A stretch of DNA of 40,476 nucleotides from Burkholderiaceae bacterium (GTDB lineage Bacteria; Pseudomonadota; Gammaproteobacteria; Burkholderiales; Burkholderiaceae_C). The translations under genes and the position numbers were made by a program. Positions 7,708 to 16,264 of the stretch are shown here, in pieces; position 1 is the stretch's first letter; every line of letters starts with the position of its first letter. The stretch spans positions 1 through 40,476 of the forward strand of contig JAMLIQ010000019.1 in NCBI GenBank assembly GCA_023954095.1, written 5' to 3'. The notes beneath the pieces are model-generated. The model made no database searches. It was not told the origin of the DNA and saw nothing but the letters and a program-made list of their open reading frames with translations.

Positions 7708-8331
7708 CTATTGGGTGTTCTCCAGGCAACGAACCATTGCCTGCTCGTTAGGATTTTGCAGGCAGTTTTCAACGGGGTGCTTTTTAGTTGGAGTGGTTTT
7801 TTTAACGGTTCCTTGTGTATTCACAGACTGCCGTTTGCTGTTCGTCTTTTGGGTGCTTTGGGGCTTCACTGCAGCACGCGCAGGCTGTACAACGGCCTGT
7901 TGCGGCTGAGGTTGTGTCGCAGCGCTGGGGGGGGCGTGTCGCGGTACGGATGGTTCCCAGAACTTCCACAAAAGGAAACCACCGATGGCAACGATACCAA
8001 CGGCTCCCTGGAGAAAATCGGCGATTGCTTTGTCTCGTTTCGCAGCAGCCTCTGCAGCCTTGATACGTTCAAGGTGTGCTTTTTCTTGGGCGGCAGCGAT
8101 TTCTTGCGGCGTGCGGTAAATCGGCGTTTTCGTAATGTTCCACGAGATGTAGACGGCGATACCAACGCACAAAAGATCGACCCCCAGGTATGCAGCGTTG
8201 CCTGTCAGTGCTCCCAGTGCCGCCGCAACGAGCGCCGCAACTACAACAGCGCCTTTGTTACGGGTTTTTTCTGCAACCACAACAACGCCAACGGCAGGAA
8301 GCGCTGCAATAAGAAAAACTATGAGTGACAT
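7708..8331 (-). CDS. Membrane protein with proline/lysine-rich tail, unknown function
   Basis: Encodes 207 residues. Hydrophobic helices lie at about 2-20, 27-45, 48-65 and 107-124; between the third and fourth is a charged helical stretch (AAQEKAHLERIKAAEAAAKR). The C-terminal third is low-complexity, rich in Pro, Gln, Thr and Lys, and ends with two cysteines (ENCLQ, VRCLEN). An AGGAGAGG run precedes the ATG. It is convergent with the 499-residue gene and sits just downstream of hsdR on the same strand. No family recognised. Confidence 0.65.
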   Translation of the reverse strand: MSLIVFLIAALPAVGVVVVAEKTRNKGAVVVAALVAAALGALTGNAAYLGVDLLCVGIAVYISWNITKTPIYRTPQEIAAAQEKAHLERIKAAEAAAKRDKAIADFLQGAVGIVAIGGFLLWKFWEPSVPRHAPPSAATQPQPQQAVVQPARAAVKPQSTQKTNSKRQSVNTQGTVKKTTPTKKHPVENCLQNPNEQAMVRCLENTQ

Positions 8332-8358
8332 CCAGCCTCTCCTCTCCCGCTTGGTCTT

Positions 8359-11300
8359 TCAGCGCATGCTGTTCGGCGGTGCTAAAGCACCCCGCGCCCT
8401 CAACGCCTCATACAACTGCCCCGGCCCCAGCAAGACAGCCTTGAGCCCGGACCGCACCCGCTCGCTGTCCAGCGCCTGTTTGCTCATCGAGGTGTAGGCA
8501 TCAAAGGCGTCAATGATGGCATCGGTCAGTGCGCTGTCCAGGTCGGGGGAGTTGTCGAACTGGCCCTTGCTGTTGTTGCTGGCCTGCTGCACCAGGATGT
8601 CGGACTCCAGCAGCTTGCCCTTGACGTGGTTCACATACACCAGCCGGTCGTCGTCGCTCAGCTCACCGTCGAACAGGTCGTTCACCTTGGCCACGATCTC
8701 TGACAGCAGCACCTTCTGTTTGTCCTGCACCGCGCCGCCGCCAGTGTCAGTCAATGGCCGCAGTTTGTAATCGCCGTCGGTGTCGTGCAGCGCCAGGCTG
8801 CGCGGGCCTTGTTCTTTGAGCCGGTGGTGGGTCAGCACCACCTTCGACAGGTCCACGCCCTCGCGCTCGCGGCCAAAATCCAGCAGAGGCAGCAGGCGCT
8901 TGAAGAACAGGGCACGCTTTTCGATGGCGGTGTTGCCGTAGTCGAACACTTGCCCCAGGAAGGCGTACACGCGCACGAAGGTGCCCAGGTCGCGCTTGAA
9001 CAGGGTGAGGGCCGCCAGTTCGTCCTTGGCGGCCTGCGCTGCGGGGCCGTCTGGGATGGCGCTGGCCTCTGCGTCCTGCAGGTTCTGCCGCGCCGCCATG
9101 TAGCGCTTGAGCAGCCGGTCGGCCACGGGCTCGATGGCGGCCACCAGCAGGGCCTGCGTGGCCTTGGGGTTCAGCTCGGCCTGCACCACGCGCTCCACTT
9201 CAAAGTCGTCGTAATGGCCTGATGCATCGAGCTTGGCGCGCAGGTCGTACACCAGGTGGGGGTCGGTCACCCCGGCCAGTTCGGCGGTTTCGTAATAGGT
9301 CTTGAACGCTGCCAGCACGTCATCGGGCTCGTTCACAAAGTCAAGGATGTACGTGGTGTCCTTCACGCCAAACGGCCCGCTGTAGGCACGGTTCAGGCGG
9401 CTCAACGTCTGCACTGCCTGAATGCCGCCCAGGCGCTTGTCCACGTACATGCCGCACAAGAGCGGCTGGTCAAACCCGGTCTGGAACTTGTTGGCCACCA
9501 GCAGGATTTGGTATTCGTCGGTGGCAAACGCCTCGCGCATGTCCCGGCCTTTGAGGTGGGGGTTCAGTGCCGTGTTGTTCTCCGTCACCGGGTCGGGCAG
9601 GCTCTGCGGGTCGTTCACCTCGCCCGAGAAAGCCACCAGTGCGCCCAGCTTGTAGCCGTTGTCCTGGATGTAGCTTTGCATGGCCAGCTGCCAGCGCACC
9701 GCCTCCTGGCGGCTGCCCACCACCACCATGGCCTTGGCGTGGCCGTCCAGCAGGGGCTGCACGTTCTCGCGGAAGTGCTCCACCACCACGGCCACCTTCT
9801 GGCTGATGTTGTAGGGGTGCAGGCGCACCCAGCGCATCAGGCCCTTCATGGCCTCACTGCGCTCGACCTGCTTTTCGTCCCACTCCTTGCCCTCGTTCGC
9901 CAGCTTGAAGGCCAGCTTGTAGGGCGTGTAGTTCTTCAGCACATCGAGGATGAAGCCCTCCTCGATGGCCTGGCGCATGGAATAGATGTGGAACGGCGCG
10001 GGCAGGTTGCCCGGCCCGGCGGGCTGCTCGGGGTTGGGGCGGCGGCCAAACAGCTCCAGCGTCTTGGCTTTTGGCGTGGCGGTGAACGCAACGTAGGTGA
10101 TGCCCTTGTCGTTGGCCCGGGCCGCCATCTGCACTGCAAGCAGGTCTTCCGTGCCCACCTCGCCACCGTCTGCCAGGTCTTTGAGCTCTTCGGCGCTCAG
10201 CAACTGCTTGAGCTTGGATGCGGCCTCGCCCGTCTGGCTGCTGTGTGCCTCGTCGGCAATCACGGCAAAGCGCTTGCTTTGCGTAGCTGCCAGCTCCTGC
10301 ACGGCTTTCAAGGCGAAGGGGAAGGTCTGGATGGTGCAGACCACGATCTTCTTGCCACCGCCCAGCGCCTCGGCCAGCTCACCGCTCTTGCTGCCGCCTT
10401 CGCCTTTGATGGTGGCCACCACGCCCTTGGTGCGCTCAAAGTCGAAGATGGCCTCTTGCAGTTGCGCATCGAGCACATTGCGGTCGCTCACCACCAGCAC
10501 GCTGTCGAACAGCTTGTGGTTCTGCGCATCGTGCAGGTCGGCCAGAAAGTGCGCCGTCCAGGCAATCGAATTGGTCTTTCCGCTGCCCGCGCTGTGTTGA
10601 ATCAGGTACTTGTGCCCGGCGCCCTCGGCCAGCACGGCTGCCTGCAGCTTGCGCGTGGCGTCGAGCTGGTGGTAGCGCGGGAAGATGAAGCCGGTCACCT
10701 GCTTCTTGCTGTCGCGCTGGGTGACGAGGTAGCGGCCAATGATCTCCAGCCAGCTGTCGCGCTGCCACACCTGCTCCCACAGGTAGGCGGTGCGGTGACC
10801 TGCCGGGTTGGGCGGGTTGCCCGCGCCGCCGTGGTCGCCCTGGTTGAAGGGCAGAAAGCGCGTGGCGGGGCCTTGCAGGCGCGTGGCCATCATCACCGTG
10901 CGGTTGCTCACGGCAAAGTGGACCAGCGCACCACGCGGAAAGTCCAGCAATGGCTCGGCAAACGGCCGGCCCTTGGGCTTGGGGATGCGGTCAAAGCGGT
11001 ACTGGTCCACCGCCGCGTTCATGTCTTGCGTGAAGTCGGTTTTCAGCTCGGCCGTGGCCACCGGAATGCCGTTCAAGAACAGCACCAGGTCGATGATGTC
11101 GTCGTGCCCGGTACGGCACTGGCGCACCACGCGCAGCCGGTTGGCGGCGTAACGTGCCTGCAAGTCCGGGTTCATGGCCAGCGCGGGCTTGAACTGTGCG
11201 AGTTTCAGCGGGCTCTTGAGCCCCAGCAGGTCGATGCCCACACGCAGTACCTCCAGCGTGCCCCGGTCGTCCAGCGCCTTGCGCAGGCGGTCCAGCAGCA

Positions 11301-11517
11301 TGGCTTCGGCAGCGGCGCCGTGGTTCTTGACCAGCGCGTCCCAGGCTTGCGGCTGAGTCTGCTGCACCCAGGCCAGCAGGTCGGCGGGGTACAGGGCGCG
11401 GGGCGTGTCGTAGCCGCTGGCGTCGCCCTCGGTGCCGGGTGCGCCGTAGAGCCAGCCCTGCGCTGCCAGGTGGTTGCAGATGTCGGTCTCGAACGCGATT
11501 TCGTTGTGCAGGGCCAT
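8359..11517 (-). CDS. hsdR: Type I restriction enzyme, R (motor/nuclease) subunit
   Basis: Encodes 1052 residues, a normal HsdR length. The N-terminal nuclease core shows D143 and E157-x-K159 (VATAELKTDF). The SF2 motor has Walker A SAGSGKT at 309-315, DEAH at 422-425 and a later motif GFDQPLLCGMYVDKRLGG. HsdR uses ATP to translocate unmodified DNA and cleaves at distance when bound to the HsdM2S methylase. It is separated from hsdS by the nucleotidyltransferase gene, all on the same strand. The start at 11517 lacks an obvious ribosome binding site, but no better start is visible. It appears intact. Confidence 0.95.
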   Translation of the reverse strand: MALHNEIAFETDICNHLAAQGWLYGAPGTEGDASGYDTPRALYPADLLAWVQQTQPQAWDALVKNHGAAAEAMLLDRLRKALDDRGTLEVLRVGIDLLGLKSPLKLAQFKPALAMNPDLQARYAANRLRVVRQCRTGHDDIIDLVLFLNGIPVATAELKTDFTQDMNAAVDQYRFDRIPKPKGRPFAEPLLDFPRGALVHFAVSNRTVMMATRLQGPATRFLPFNQGDHGGAGNPPNPAGHRTAYLWEQVWQRDSWLEIIGRYLVTQRDSKKQVTGFIFPRYHQLDATRKLQAAVLAEGAGHKYLIQHSAGSGKTNSIAWTAHFLADLHDAQNHKLFDSVLVVSDRNVLDAQLQEAIFDFERTKGVVATIKGEGGSKSGELAEALGGGKKIVVCTIQTFPFALKAVQELAATQSKRFAVIADEAHSSQTGEAASKLKQLLSAEELKDLADGGEVGTEDLLAVQMAARANDKGITYVAFTATPKAKTLELFGRRPNPEQPAGPGNLPAPFHIYSMRQAIEEGFILDVLKNYTPYKLAFKLANEGKEWDEKQVERSEAMKGLMRWVRLHPYNISQKVAVVVEHFRENVQPLLDGHAKAMVVVGSRQEAVRWQLAMQSYIQDNGYKLGALVAFSGEVNDPQSLPDPVTENNTALNPHLKGRDMREAFATDEYQILLVANKFQTGFDQPLLCGMYVDKRLGGIQAVQTLSRLNRAYSGPFGVKDTTYILDFVNEPDDVLAAFKTYYETAELAGVTDPHLVYDLRAKLDASGHYDDFEVERVVQAELNPKATQALLVAAIEPVADRLLKRYMAARQNLQDAEASAIPDGPAAQAAKDELAALTLFKRDLGTFVRVYAFLGQVFDYGNTAIEKRALFFKRLLPLLDFGREREGVDLSKVVLTHHRLKEQGPRSLALHDTDGDYKLRPLTDTGGGAVQDKQKVLLSEIVAKVNDLFDGELSDDDRLVYVNHVKGKLLESDILVQQASNNSKGQFDNSPDLDSALTDAIIDAFDAYTSMSKQALDSERVRSGLKAVLLGPGQLYEALRARGALAPPNSMR

Positions 11518-11538
11518 GGCAATTTTTAATAAAACAGG

Positions 11539-11583
11539 GCTCTAGCGCTTGCTATATAAGCGCAAGCAGCTATGAAATTGATA
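11539..11583 (+). repeat. Comamonadaceae-type short inverted repeat, copy A
   Basis: Core TCTAGCGCTTGCTATATAAG followed by CGCAAGCAGCTATGAAATTG. The AGCGCTTG / CAAGCGC-type arms form a small hairpin. It lies between the HEPN-like remnant and hsdR, in the same orientation as copy B at 12380-12425. Confidence 0.75.
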
Positions 11584-11603
11584 GTTAAACGCCGTGCAAA
11601 GGC

Positions 11604-11735
11604 TCACACCAGCCCCCATTCAGGGTGCTGGGCCTGCAGCCAGCGCAGCGTGTGGCCCAGCAGCTTGGCCATGGCCGGCGGGTCAGGCGGCTGCGCCTGC
11701 AGGCGGCCAATGGCCTGCAAGTTGCTCAAGCTCAT
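11604..11735 (-). pseudogene. Tiny HEPN-like remnant (43 codons) downstream of the nucleotidyltransferase
   Basis: The frame begins MSLSNLQAIGRLQAQPPDPP and stops after 43 codons. The start resembles proteins encoded after HTH-nucleotidyltransferases, whose N-termini I recall as MSL-NL--IG-L---PPD---I--LL followed by a helical HEPN domain. AGGGAGA precedes the ATG at good spacing, so it is probably translated, and it overlaps the nucleotidyltransferase gene by 53 bases. Nearly all of a normal ~140-residue HEPN domain is missing, so I read it as a truncated toxin partner. It could instead be a short functional peptide. The truncation point is ~20 bases before repeat copy A. Confidence 0.5.
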
Positions 11736-12312
11736 GGTCGTCTCCCTGAATCCACAGTTTGGGTTTGCGCAACACGTCGCGCACAAAGGCATCGCCCGCC
11801 CGGGCCTTGTCGGCCAGCTCCTGCGGCGCCCAGACCGCCGGGTTCACCTCGCGCCCCAGCTGCTCGTGCAGCGGGTACAGCGCCTGCACCACCGCCACAA
11901 AATCCACACTGCCCACCAGCAGCACATCCACATCGCTGTGCTGGGTGGCGGTGCCGCTGGCCAGCGAACCATACACAAACGCCAGCGCAATCTGCCCCGC
12001 CAGCGGCTCCAGCGCGGTGCGCAGCGCGGGCACCACGCCATGCGTCTTGCGGAACATGGCAGAGAGCTCAGGGAACAGCGGGTGCTGCATGTTGGCGCTG
12101 TAGCGTGCCTGGTTGCCCTGGTCGCTGCGCACCAGCAGCCCCGCCTGGGCCAGCTTGCCCAGCTCGCGCCCCAGCGTGCCCGCATGGCTGCCCGTCAGCC
12201 GCGCCAGCTCGCGCAGGTGCAGGCTGTGGCCCGGCTGCAGCAGCAGCGCCGCCAGCACCTGCTGGCGCTGGGCGGGGAACAGCAGGTTCATGGCGTCCTG
12301 TGTGTTGCTCAT
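11683..12312 (-). CDS. Winged-HTH plus MNT-type nucleotidyltransferase
   Basis: Encodes 209 residues. Residues ~10-75 form a winged helix (LHLRELARLTGSHAGTLGRE) resembling ArsR/transcriptional-regulator folds. Residues 108-135 carry the nucleotidyltransferase core: G115-S116 followed by D127-x-D129 (HSDVDVLLVG). Minimal nucleotidyltransferases of this kind are the antitoxin halves of MNT-HEPN systems and silence the HEPN RNase by adding nucleotides. Here the partner is only a remnant, so the gene may now act as a regulator or be relic. It is placed between hsdS and hsdR, flanked by two same-orientation copies of a short repeat, which suggests a cassette insertion. Confidence 0.85.
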   Translation of the reverse strand: MSNTQDAMNLLFPAQRQQVLAALLLQPGHSLHLRELARLTGSHAGTLGRELGKLAQAGLLVRSDQGNQARYSANMQHPLFPELSAMFRKTHGVVPALRTALEPLAGQIALAFVYGSLASGTATQHSDVDVLLVGSVDFVAVVQALYPLHEQLGREVNPAVWAPQELADKARAGDAFVRDVLRKPKLWIQGDDHELEQLAGHWPPAGAAA

Positions 12313-12379
12313 AAGGCGACGATTGTTGCCTTTAAGGCTTCATGGGGCAAGGGGAGTGGGTGGATTTGAAGCAAAATTA

Positions 12380-12425
12380 GCCTCAAACGCTTGCTGGATA
12401 AGCGCTAGCAGCTACTGAATCAGGA
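12380..12425 (+). repeat. Comamonadaceae-type short inverted repeat, copy B (runs into hsdS 3' end)
   Basis: Contains CGCTTGCTGGATAAGCGCTA then GCAGCTACTGAAT, closely related to copies A, C and D. It covers the hsdS stop codon and encodes the last ~14 residues of HsdS (ending [11 protein letters not shown]), which have no counterpart in the conserved HsdS fold. Confidence 0.75.
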
Positions 12426-13741
12426 GCGTTGGCGCCGCCAGCCAGCCCGCGCACGTCGATCTGGCCGGTGACGGCGGCGGAGATCAGGGCGGTACGGCGT
12501 TCTTGCAGGAGGGTGATGGCGGTGCGGGCTTGAACCATGAGGGTGTCGAGTTTGCCGGTTTCGCGGTCGAGGAAGGTGGCTATGGCGGTTTGTTCTTCTT
12601 TACTAGGATTGCAAATACCAAGGCTCAAAAGAGAACTTTGCGAAATGCTTGCCTGATTGATTGCCGGTTTTGCATGGCTTTCAACTGTCTCTCTGAATCC
12701 ATCGGACCTGATAATCCAATACAGATACCGGGGATGTATTGCGTCTACAGGTCGCAAAACCAGAAGATTCATTCCGCCGTAAATATCTTCTCCACCCAAA
12801 TATATCGCGCAATTGCCGATCATTTTTAGGCTGTTAATATTTGAAAAACAGATATCGCCGAATTTTAATTTTCGGTCTGAGCGAGCATCACTTTGGGAGA
12901 TGAAGCCAACCTTTTCAAAGTTGATCGTTCCATTTGAAATGGTTTCTATGCGTGTGACGGGCACAGTGGCATCGCTAGGGTCAATTTGATCTGCGGTCAA
13001 ACCGTTAAAGATATCCGCCAAGGAGTGCCTGAGGGACGAAACAACCCAATGCCCCGGCACCTCCCCCAGCCACTCCACGCCCGAATCCTTCATTGGCACA
13101 TTGGGGTTCAGACCCTTGGTCACGGCGTGGGAGATGACGGCCTGGCGCTTTTCCTGCAGCAGGGCGATCAGCTTTTCCTGCTCGGCCACCAGCCTGTCGA
13201 TCTTGGCGGTTTCGCGGTCGAGGAAGGTGGCGATGGCGGTTTGTTCAACTGATGGGGGCAACACCACGGGCATGCGCGAATGGTCTTGCGGCTCTAAGTC
13301 CCACTGGTTGACACGTATGCCTTTGGAAAGTGATAGGTACCCTGTGATGTACCGCGGCGAGCGGAAGAGGTAATGCAGGTACCTTGGGTTTTCTGAATGC
13401 GTTGCCTCATAGACGAAGTAGGCAGGGCTGACAATTCCACGGTGCTCGGAAATCGCCACGGAGCCTTGCCAAGCCTTCATCTTGTTGATCGCCAAGTCCC
13501 CAGGAGCCACCAGTTGATATGGGCTCAGGTCATCGGATGGCTTGTTATTGTTGTCGTCGCGGCTTGCCTTTGGGACTACCCCGTGGTCGCGATAGACGGA
13601 CAACAACTGCTCATCTACATAGCCGGTGCGTTTCGTTCGCCGAAACAATGTCCAGAACGGACGCAAGCGCCACGGGGCAGGCACCTCCCCCAGCCACTGA
13701 ACCCCACTGGCCTTGTATTCCGGGTATCGCGCAAAACTCAT
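12383..13741 (-). CDS. hsdS: Type I restriction enzyme, S (specificity) subunit
   Basis: Encodes 452 residues in the standard two-target-domain layout: TRD1 (about 5-165), conserved helix 1 (about 170-215, [20 protein letters not shown]), TRD2 (about 222-385) and conserved helix 2 (388-433, [14 protein letters not shown]). Each TRD starts with a WLGEVP segment. HsdS sets the bipartite DNA site for both methylation and restriction. Its start overlaps the hsdM stop in an ATGA. The two helix-coding segments share a 39 bp near-identical direct repeat (12557-12595 and 13208-13246, one mismatch), and the two TRD starts share 19 bp (13056-13074 and 13680-13698). The TRD2 DNA (about 12600-12960) is visibly more AT-rich than its surroundings. 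The C-terminus is extended by repeat copy B. Confidence 0.95.
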   Translation of the reverse strand: MSFARYPEYKASGVQWLGEVPAPWRLRPFWTLFRRTKRTGYVDEQLLSVYRDHGVVPKASRDDNNNKPSDDLSPYQLVAPGDLAINKMKAWQGSVAISEHRGIVSPAYFVYEATHSENPRYLHYLFRSPRYITGYLSLSKGIRVNQWDLEPQDHSRMPVVLPPSVEQTAIATFLDRETAKIDRLVAEQEKLIALLQEKRQAVISHAVTKGLNPNVPMKDSGVEWLGEVPGHWVVSSLRHSLADIFNGLTADQIDPSDATVPVTRIETISNGTINFEKVGFISQSDARSDRKLKFGDICFSNINSLKMIGNCAIYLGGEDIYGGMNLLVLRPVDAIHPRYLYWIIRSDGFRETVESHAKPAINQASISQSSLLSLGICNPSKEEQTAIATFLDRETGKLDTLMVQARTAITLLQERRTALISAAVTGQIDVRGLAGGANAPDSVAASAYPASV

Positions 13742-15483
13742 GCCGACAGCCCCTTGATCATGTCCAGGATACGGTCGGTGGTCTGCTTGAGTTCGGCGTC
13801 AATCTCGGCCAGCGGGCGCGGGGGCTTGAACACGTAGAAGTGCCGGTTGAACGGGATTTCGTAGCCCACCTTGGTCTTGTCAGGGTCGATCCAGGCGTCG
13901 GGCGCGTGGGGCAGCACCTCGCGTTTGAAGTATTCGCCCACGTCTTCGGTGTAGGGCACGTTTTCGGTGTCGCGCAGGCTGGCGTCGGGCTGGGGCTTGC
14001 CCTTTTGCTTGCCCTTCTGGCCCAGCACGATCTGGCCGTTTTCATCGCGCAGCGGGCGCTCGACGGTGATGCTGTGGTAGCCAAAGGCTTCGTTGTCGAA
14101 GATGCGGCTGATGGGGGTGCCGTTGTCATCCTGGGCCTCGGCAAAGTCGCCAAACAGGCGGGTGATGCGCTCGATGTGCGCGTCGCTCAGTTCCTTGCGC
14201 TTGGAGCCCAGGCTTTTGCGCATCTTCTGCCACATGCCGCTGGCGTCGATCAGCTGCACCTTGCCCTTGCGCGCTGCGGGCTTGCGGTTGCTGATGATCC
14301 AGACGTAGGTGCTGATGCCGGTGTTGTAGAACATGTCGGTGGGCAGGCCCACGATGGCCTCACACAGGTCGTTCTCCAGCACGTAGCGGCGGATCTCGGA
14401 TTCGCCCGAGCCTGCGCCGCCGGTGAACAGCGGCGAGCCGTTGAGCACGATGCCGAAGCGGCTGCCGCCCTCGGCCGCCGGGCGCATTTTGCTCAGCAGG
14501 TGCAGCAAAAACAGCATGGAGCCGTCGGACACACGCGGCAGGCCGGGGCCGAAGCGGCCGTTGTAGCCCTGTTGCTCGTGCTCTTTGCGCACTTCTTTTT
14601 CGACCTTTTTCCATTCCACGCCAAACGGCGGGTTGGAAAGCATGTAGTCGAACCGCTTGTGCGCGTGGCCGTCGTCGCTGAGGGTGTTGCCAAAGGCGAT
14701 GTTGGCCACGTCCTGGCCCTTGATGAGCATGTCGGCCTTGCAGATGGCGTAGGACTCGGGGTTGAGCTCCTGGCCAAACACTGTCAGGCGCGCCTGGGGG
14801 TTGTGCTCGGCCAGGTATTCGCCCGCCACGCTGAGCATGCCGCCGGTGCCTGCGGTGGGGTCGTAAATGGTGCGCACCACGCCGGGCTTGCTGAGGATGG
14901 CGTCGTCTTCAATGAAGATGAGGTTGACCATGAGGCGGATGACCTCACGCGGGGTGAAGTGCTCCCCGGCGGTCTCGTTGCTGATTTCAGCGAACTTGCG
15001 GATCAGCTCCTCGAACACCAGGCCCATCTGCATGTTGCTGACCACCTCGGGGTGCAGGTCGATCTGGGCGAACTTTTCGGCCACCTGGTACAGCAGCCCG
15101 GCCTTGGCCAGGCGCTCGACCTGGGTGTGGAATTCAAAGCGCTCGAACACATCGCGCACGGCGGGCGAGAACGCCTGCACGTAGCTGAACAGGTTTTGCG
15201 CGATGTGATCCGGGTCGCCCCGCAGCTTTTGGAGGTCAAGCGTGGAGGTGTTGTAGAAGCTCTGGCCCGCCTTGCGCAGCAGGAAGGGCTCGGGGTTGAC
15301 GCCCTGTGCCTGCTTGGCGGCCAGCTCGGCCAGCACAGCAGGCTTGGTGGCCTCCAGCACGCAGTCCAGGCGCCGCAGCACGGTGAAGGGCAGGATGACC
15401 TTGCCGTAGTCGGATTGCTTGTAATCACCGCGCAGCAGGTCGGCCACGGCCCAGATGAAGGCGGAGAGGGTTTGTTGGTTCAT
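13738..15483 (-). CDS. hsdM: Type I restriction enzyme, M (methyltransferase) subunit
   Basis: Encodes 581 residues. The N-terminal helical domain ([20 protein letters not shown]) is typical of HsdM. The methyltransferase core has the SAM-binding motif [10 protein letters not shown] at 208-217 and the catalytic NPPF at 284-287, marking an N6-adenine methylase. HsdM with HsdS methylates the host sites and protects them from HsdR. I chose ATG 15483 because the HsdM fold begins there; an upstream extension in the same frame is low-quality sequence. No strong ribosome binding site is visible. It is the first gene of the hsdM-hsdS-nucleotidyltransferase-hsdR unit. Confidence 0.95.
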   Translation of the reverse strand: MNQQTLSAFIWAVADLLRGDYKQSDYGKVILPFTVLRRLDCVLEATKPAVLAELAAKQAQGVNPEPFLLRKAGQSFYNTSTLDLQKLRGDPDHIAQNLFSYVQAFSPAVRDVFERFEFHTQVERLAKAGLLYQVAEKFAQIDLHPEVVSNMQMGLVFEELIRKFAEISNETAGEHFTPREVIRLMVNLIFIEDDAILSKPGVVRTIYDPTAGTGGMLSVAGEYLAEHNPQARLTVFGQELNPESYAICKADMLIKGQDVANIAFGNTLSDDGHAHKRFDYMLSNPPFGVEWKKVEKEVRKEHEQQGYNGRFGPGLPRVSDGSMLFLLHLLSKMRPAAEGGSRFGIVLNGSPLFTGGAGSGESEIRRYVLENDLCEAIVGLPTDMFYNTGISTYVWIISNRKPAARKGKVQLIDASGMWQKMRKSLGSKRKELSDAHIERITRLFGDFAEAQDDNGTPISRIFDNEAFGYHSITVERPLRDENGQIVLGQKGKQKGKPQPDASLRDTENVPYTEDVGEYFKREVLPHAPDAWIDPDKTKVGYEIPFNRHFYVFKPPRPLAEIDAELKQTTDRILDMIKGLSA

Positions 15484-15643
15484 GCGGATTGGAAACTGAC
15501 AATTGCTTACCAGGGTCAGTATGCCAGCCGCACTGCGCGTGCCTTGGATGTGCAGGGCCATTGGCTGGCGCCTTGGCAAATAGGGTGTGCTGCTGGTGTC
15601 AGTGGGCACGTTTGCGCTGCCCCAAAAATGCCCGGAATCGATT

Positions 15644-15690
15644 TGCCTATTTTTTAAGCAAGTACCGTCAATTTGATTAAAATATAGGCA
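15644..15690. promoter_or_regulatory. AT-rich inverted repeat between hsdM and the terminase gene
   Basis: Arms TGCCTAT(T)TTTT at 15644-15655 and AAAATATAGGCA at 15679-15690 are complementary with one mismatch. The site lies just before the rightward small terminase start and ~160 bases before the leftward hsdM start. A leftward TTGACG occurs between the arms. It may be an operator serving one or both genes; no protein is assigned. Confidence 0.4.
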
Positions 15691-15692
15691 CC

Positions 15693-16121
15693 ATGAACAC
15701 CAGCGCAATGACACCCCGCCAAGCCAGGTTTGTGGATGAGTACCTGATTGACGGCAATGGCACCCAGGCTGCGACGCGGGCGGGCTACGGCGCGGCTGGC
15801 GCCAGGGTTGCGGCGCACCGGCTGCTAACGAATGTAGCCATTTCGAGCGCTATAGAGGCTCGCCAACGCGCCGATGCATCTCGGTTGGCTGTTGACCGTG
15901 AACGCGTGTTGGCGGGCCTTCTGGAGGCCGTGCAGATGGCCCGGGGGCAGCGGAACCCGGCGGGGATGGTGGCGGGGCTGCGCGAGATTGGAAAGCTGAT
16001 GGGCTTTTATGCGCCGGAGCGTGTGAAGATGGCGCTGGGGCCTCCGGCCGAGCAGGAGATGCGGCGACTGGAGGGGCTGAGTGACGCGGAGCTGGTGGCC
16101 ATGATGAAGGCCATGCAGTAA
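15693..16121 (+). CDS. terS: Phage terminase small subunit
   Basis: Encodes 142 residues. The N-terminal half ([20 protein letters not shown], then [14 protein letters not shown]) is the helix-turn-helix DNA-recognition segment of the Terminase_2 family, and the C-terminal helices are likely the oligomerisation region. In phages this subunit selects the packaging site and works with the large ATPase-nuclease subunit. No large subunit, portal or capsid gene lies nearby. A stand-alone small terminase is a hallmark of satellites that redirect packaging by a helper phage, but it could also be a prophage remnant. Transcribed opposite to both neighbours. Confidence 0.88.
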   Translation: MNTSAMTPRQARFVDEYLIDGNGTQAATRAGYGAAGARVAAHRLLTNVAISSAIEARQRADASRLAVDRERVLAGLLEAVQMARGQRNPAGMVAGLREIGKLMGFYAPERVKMALGPPAEQEMRRLEGLSDAELVAMMKAMQ

Positions 16122-16159
16122 TCGATAGTGCGGCGCACAGGAGCTAGAGTGGGGGGGGG

Positions 16160-16250
16160 CTGGAATACCTTCGCTACCTGCTTCCCTACCTTTGCCATTT
16201 TTCCTGATTTCTGTTTTATAGAAAAGAGGTGTCAAAGGTAGGGGAGGTAT
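16160..16250. other. Iteron-like patch between terS and the primase gene; possible replication origin
   Basis: AGGTAG-type units are repeated in opposite orientations. On the minus strand AAAGGTAGGG, AGGTAGCG and AGGTATTCC follow each other at ~12 bp steps (16165-16195); on the plus strand CAAAGGTAGGGG and AGGTATGTCC occur at 16233-16250. CCCTACCTTTG (16184-16194) and CAAAGGTAGGG (16233-16243) form an 11 bp perfect inverted repeat around an AT-rich centre that contains TTTTTCCTGATTTCTGTTTT. The patch is directly downstream of the primase-helicase gene. Repeats plus AT-rich core beside a replication gene suggest an origin; a bidirectional terminator is an alternative. Confidence 0.4.
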
Positions 16251-16264
16251 GTCCTTGATGATCT

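Noticed and set aside
9256-11529. 757-codon open frame antisense to hsdR
   Set aside because: Low-complexity His/Val/Gln-rich translation without domains; a high-GC shadow of hsdR, which has full motif support.
12557-13246. Possible CRISPR-like direct repeats
   Set aside because: Only two copies, 650 bases apart, within the conserved helices of HsdS.
13519-15657. 712-codon open frame antisense to hsdM
   Set aside because: Shadow of hsdM, which carries both methyltransferase motifs.
16150-16160. Run of ten G as a phase-variable tract
   Set aside because: It lies in non-coding DNA after the terS stop and not in a visible promoter.
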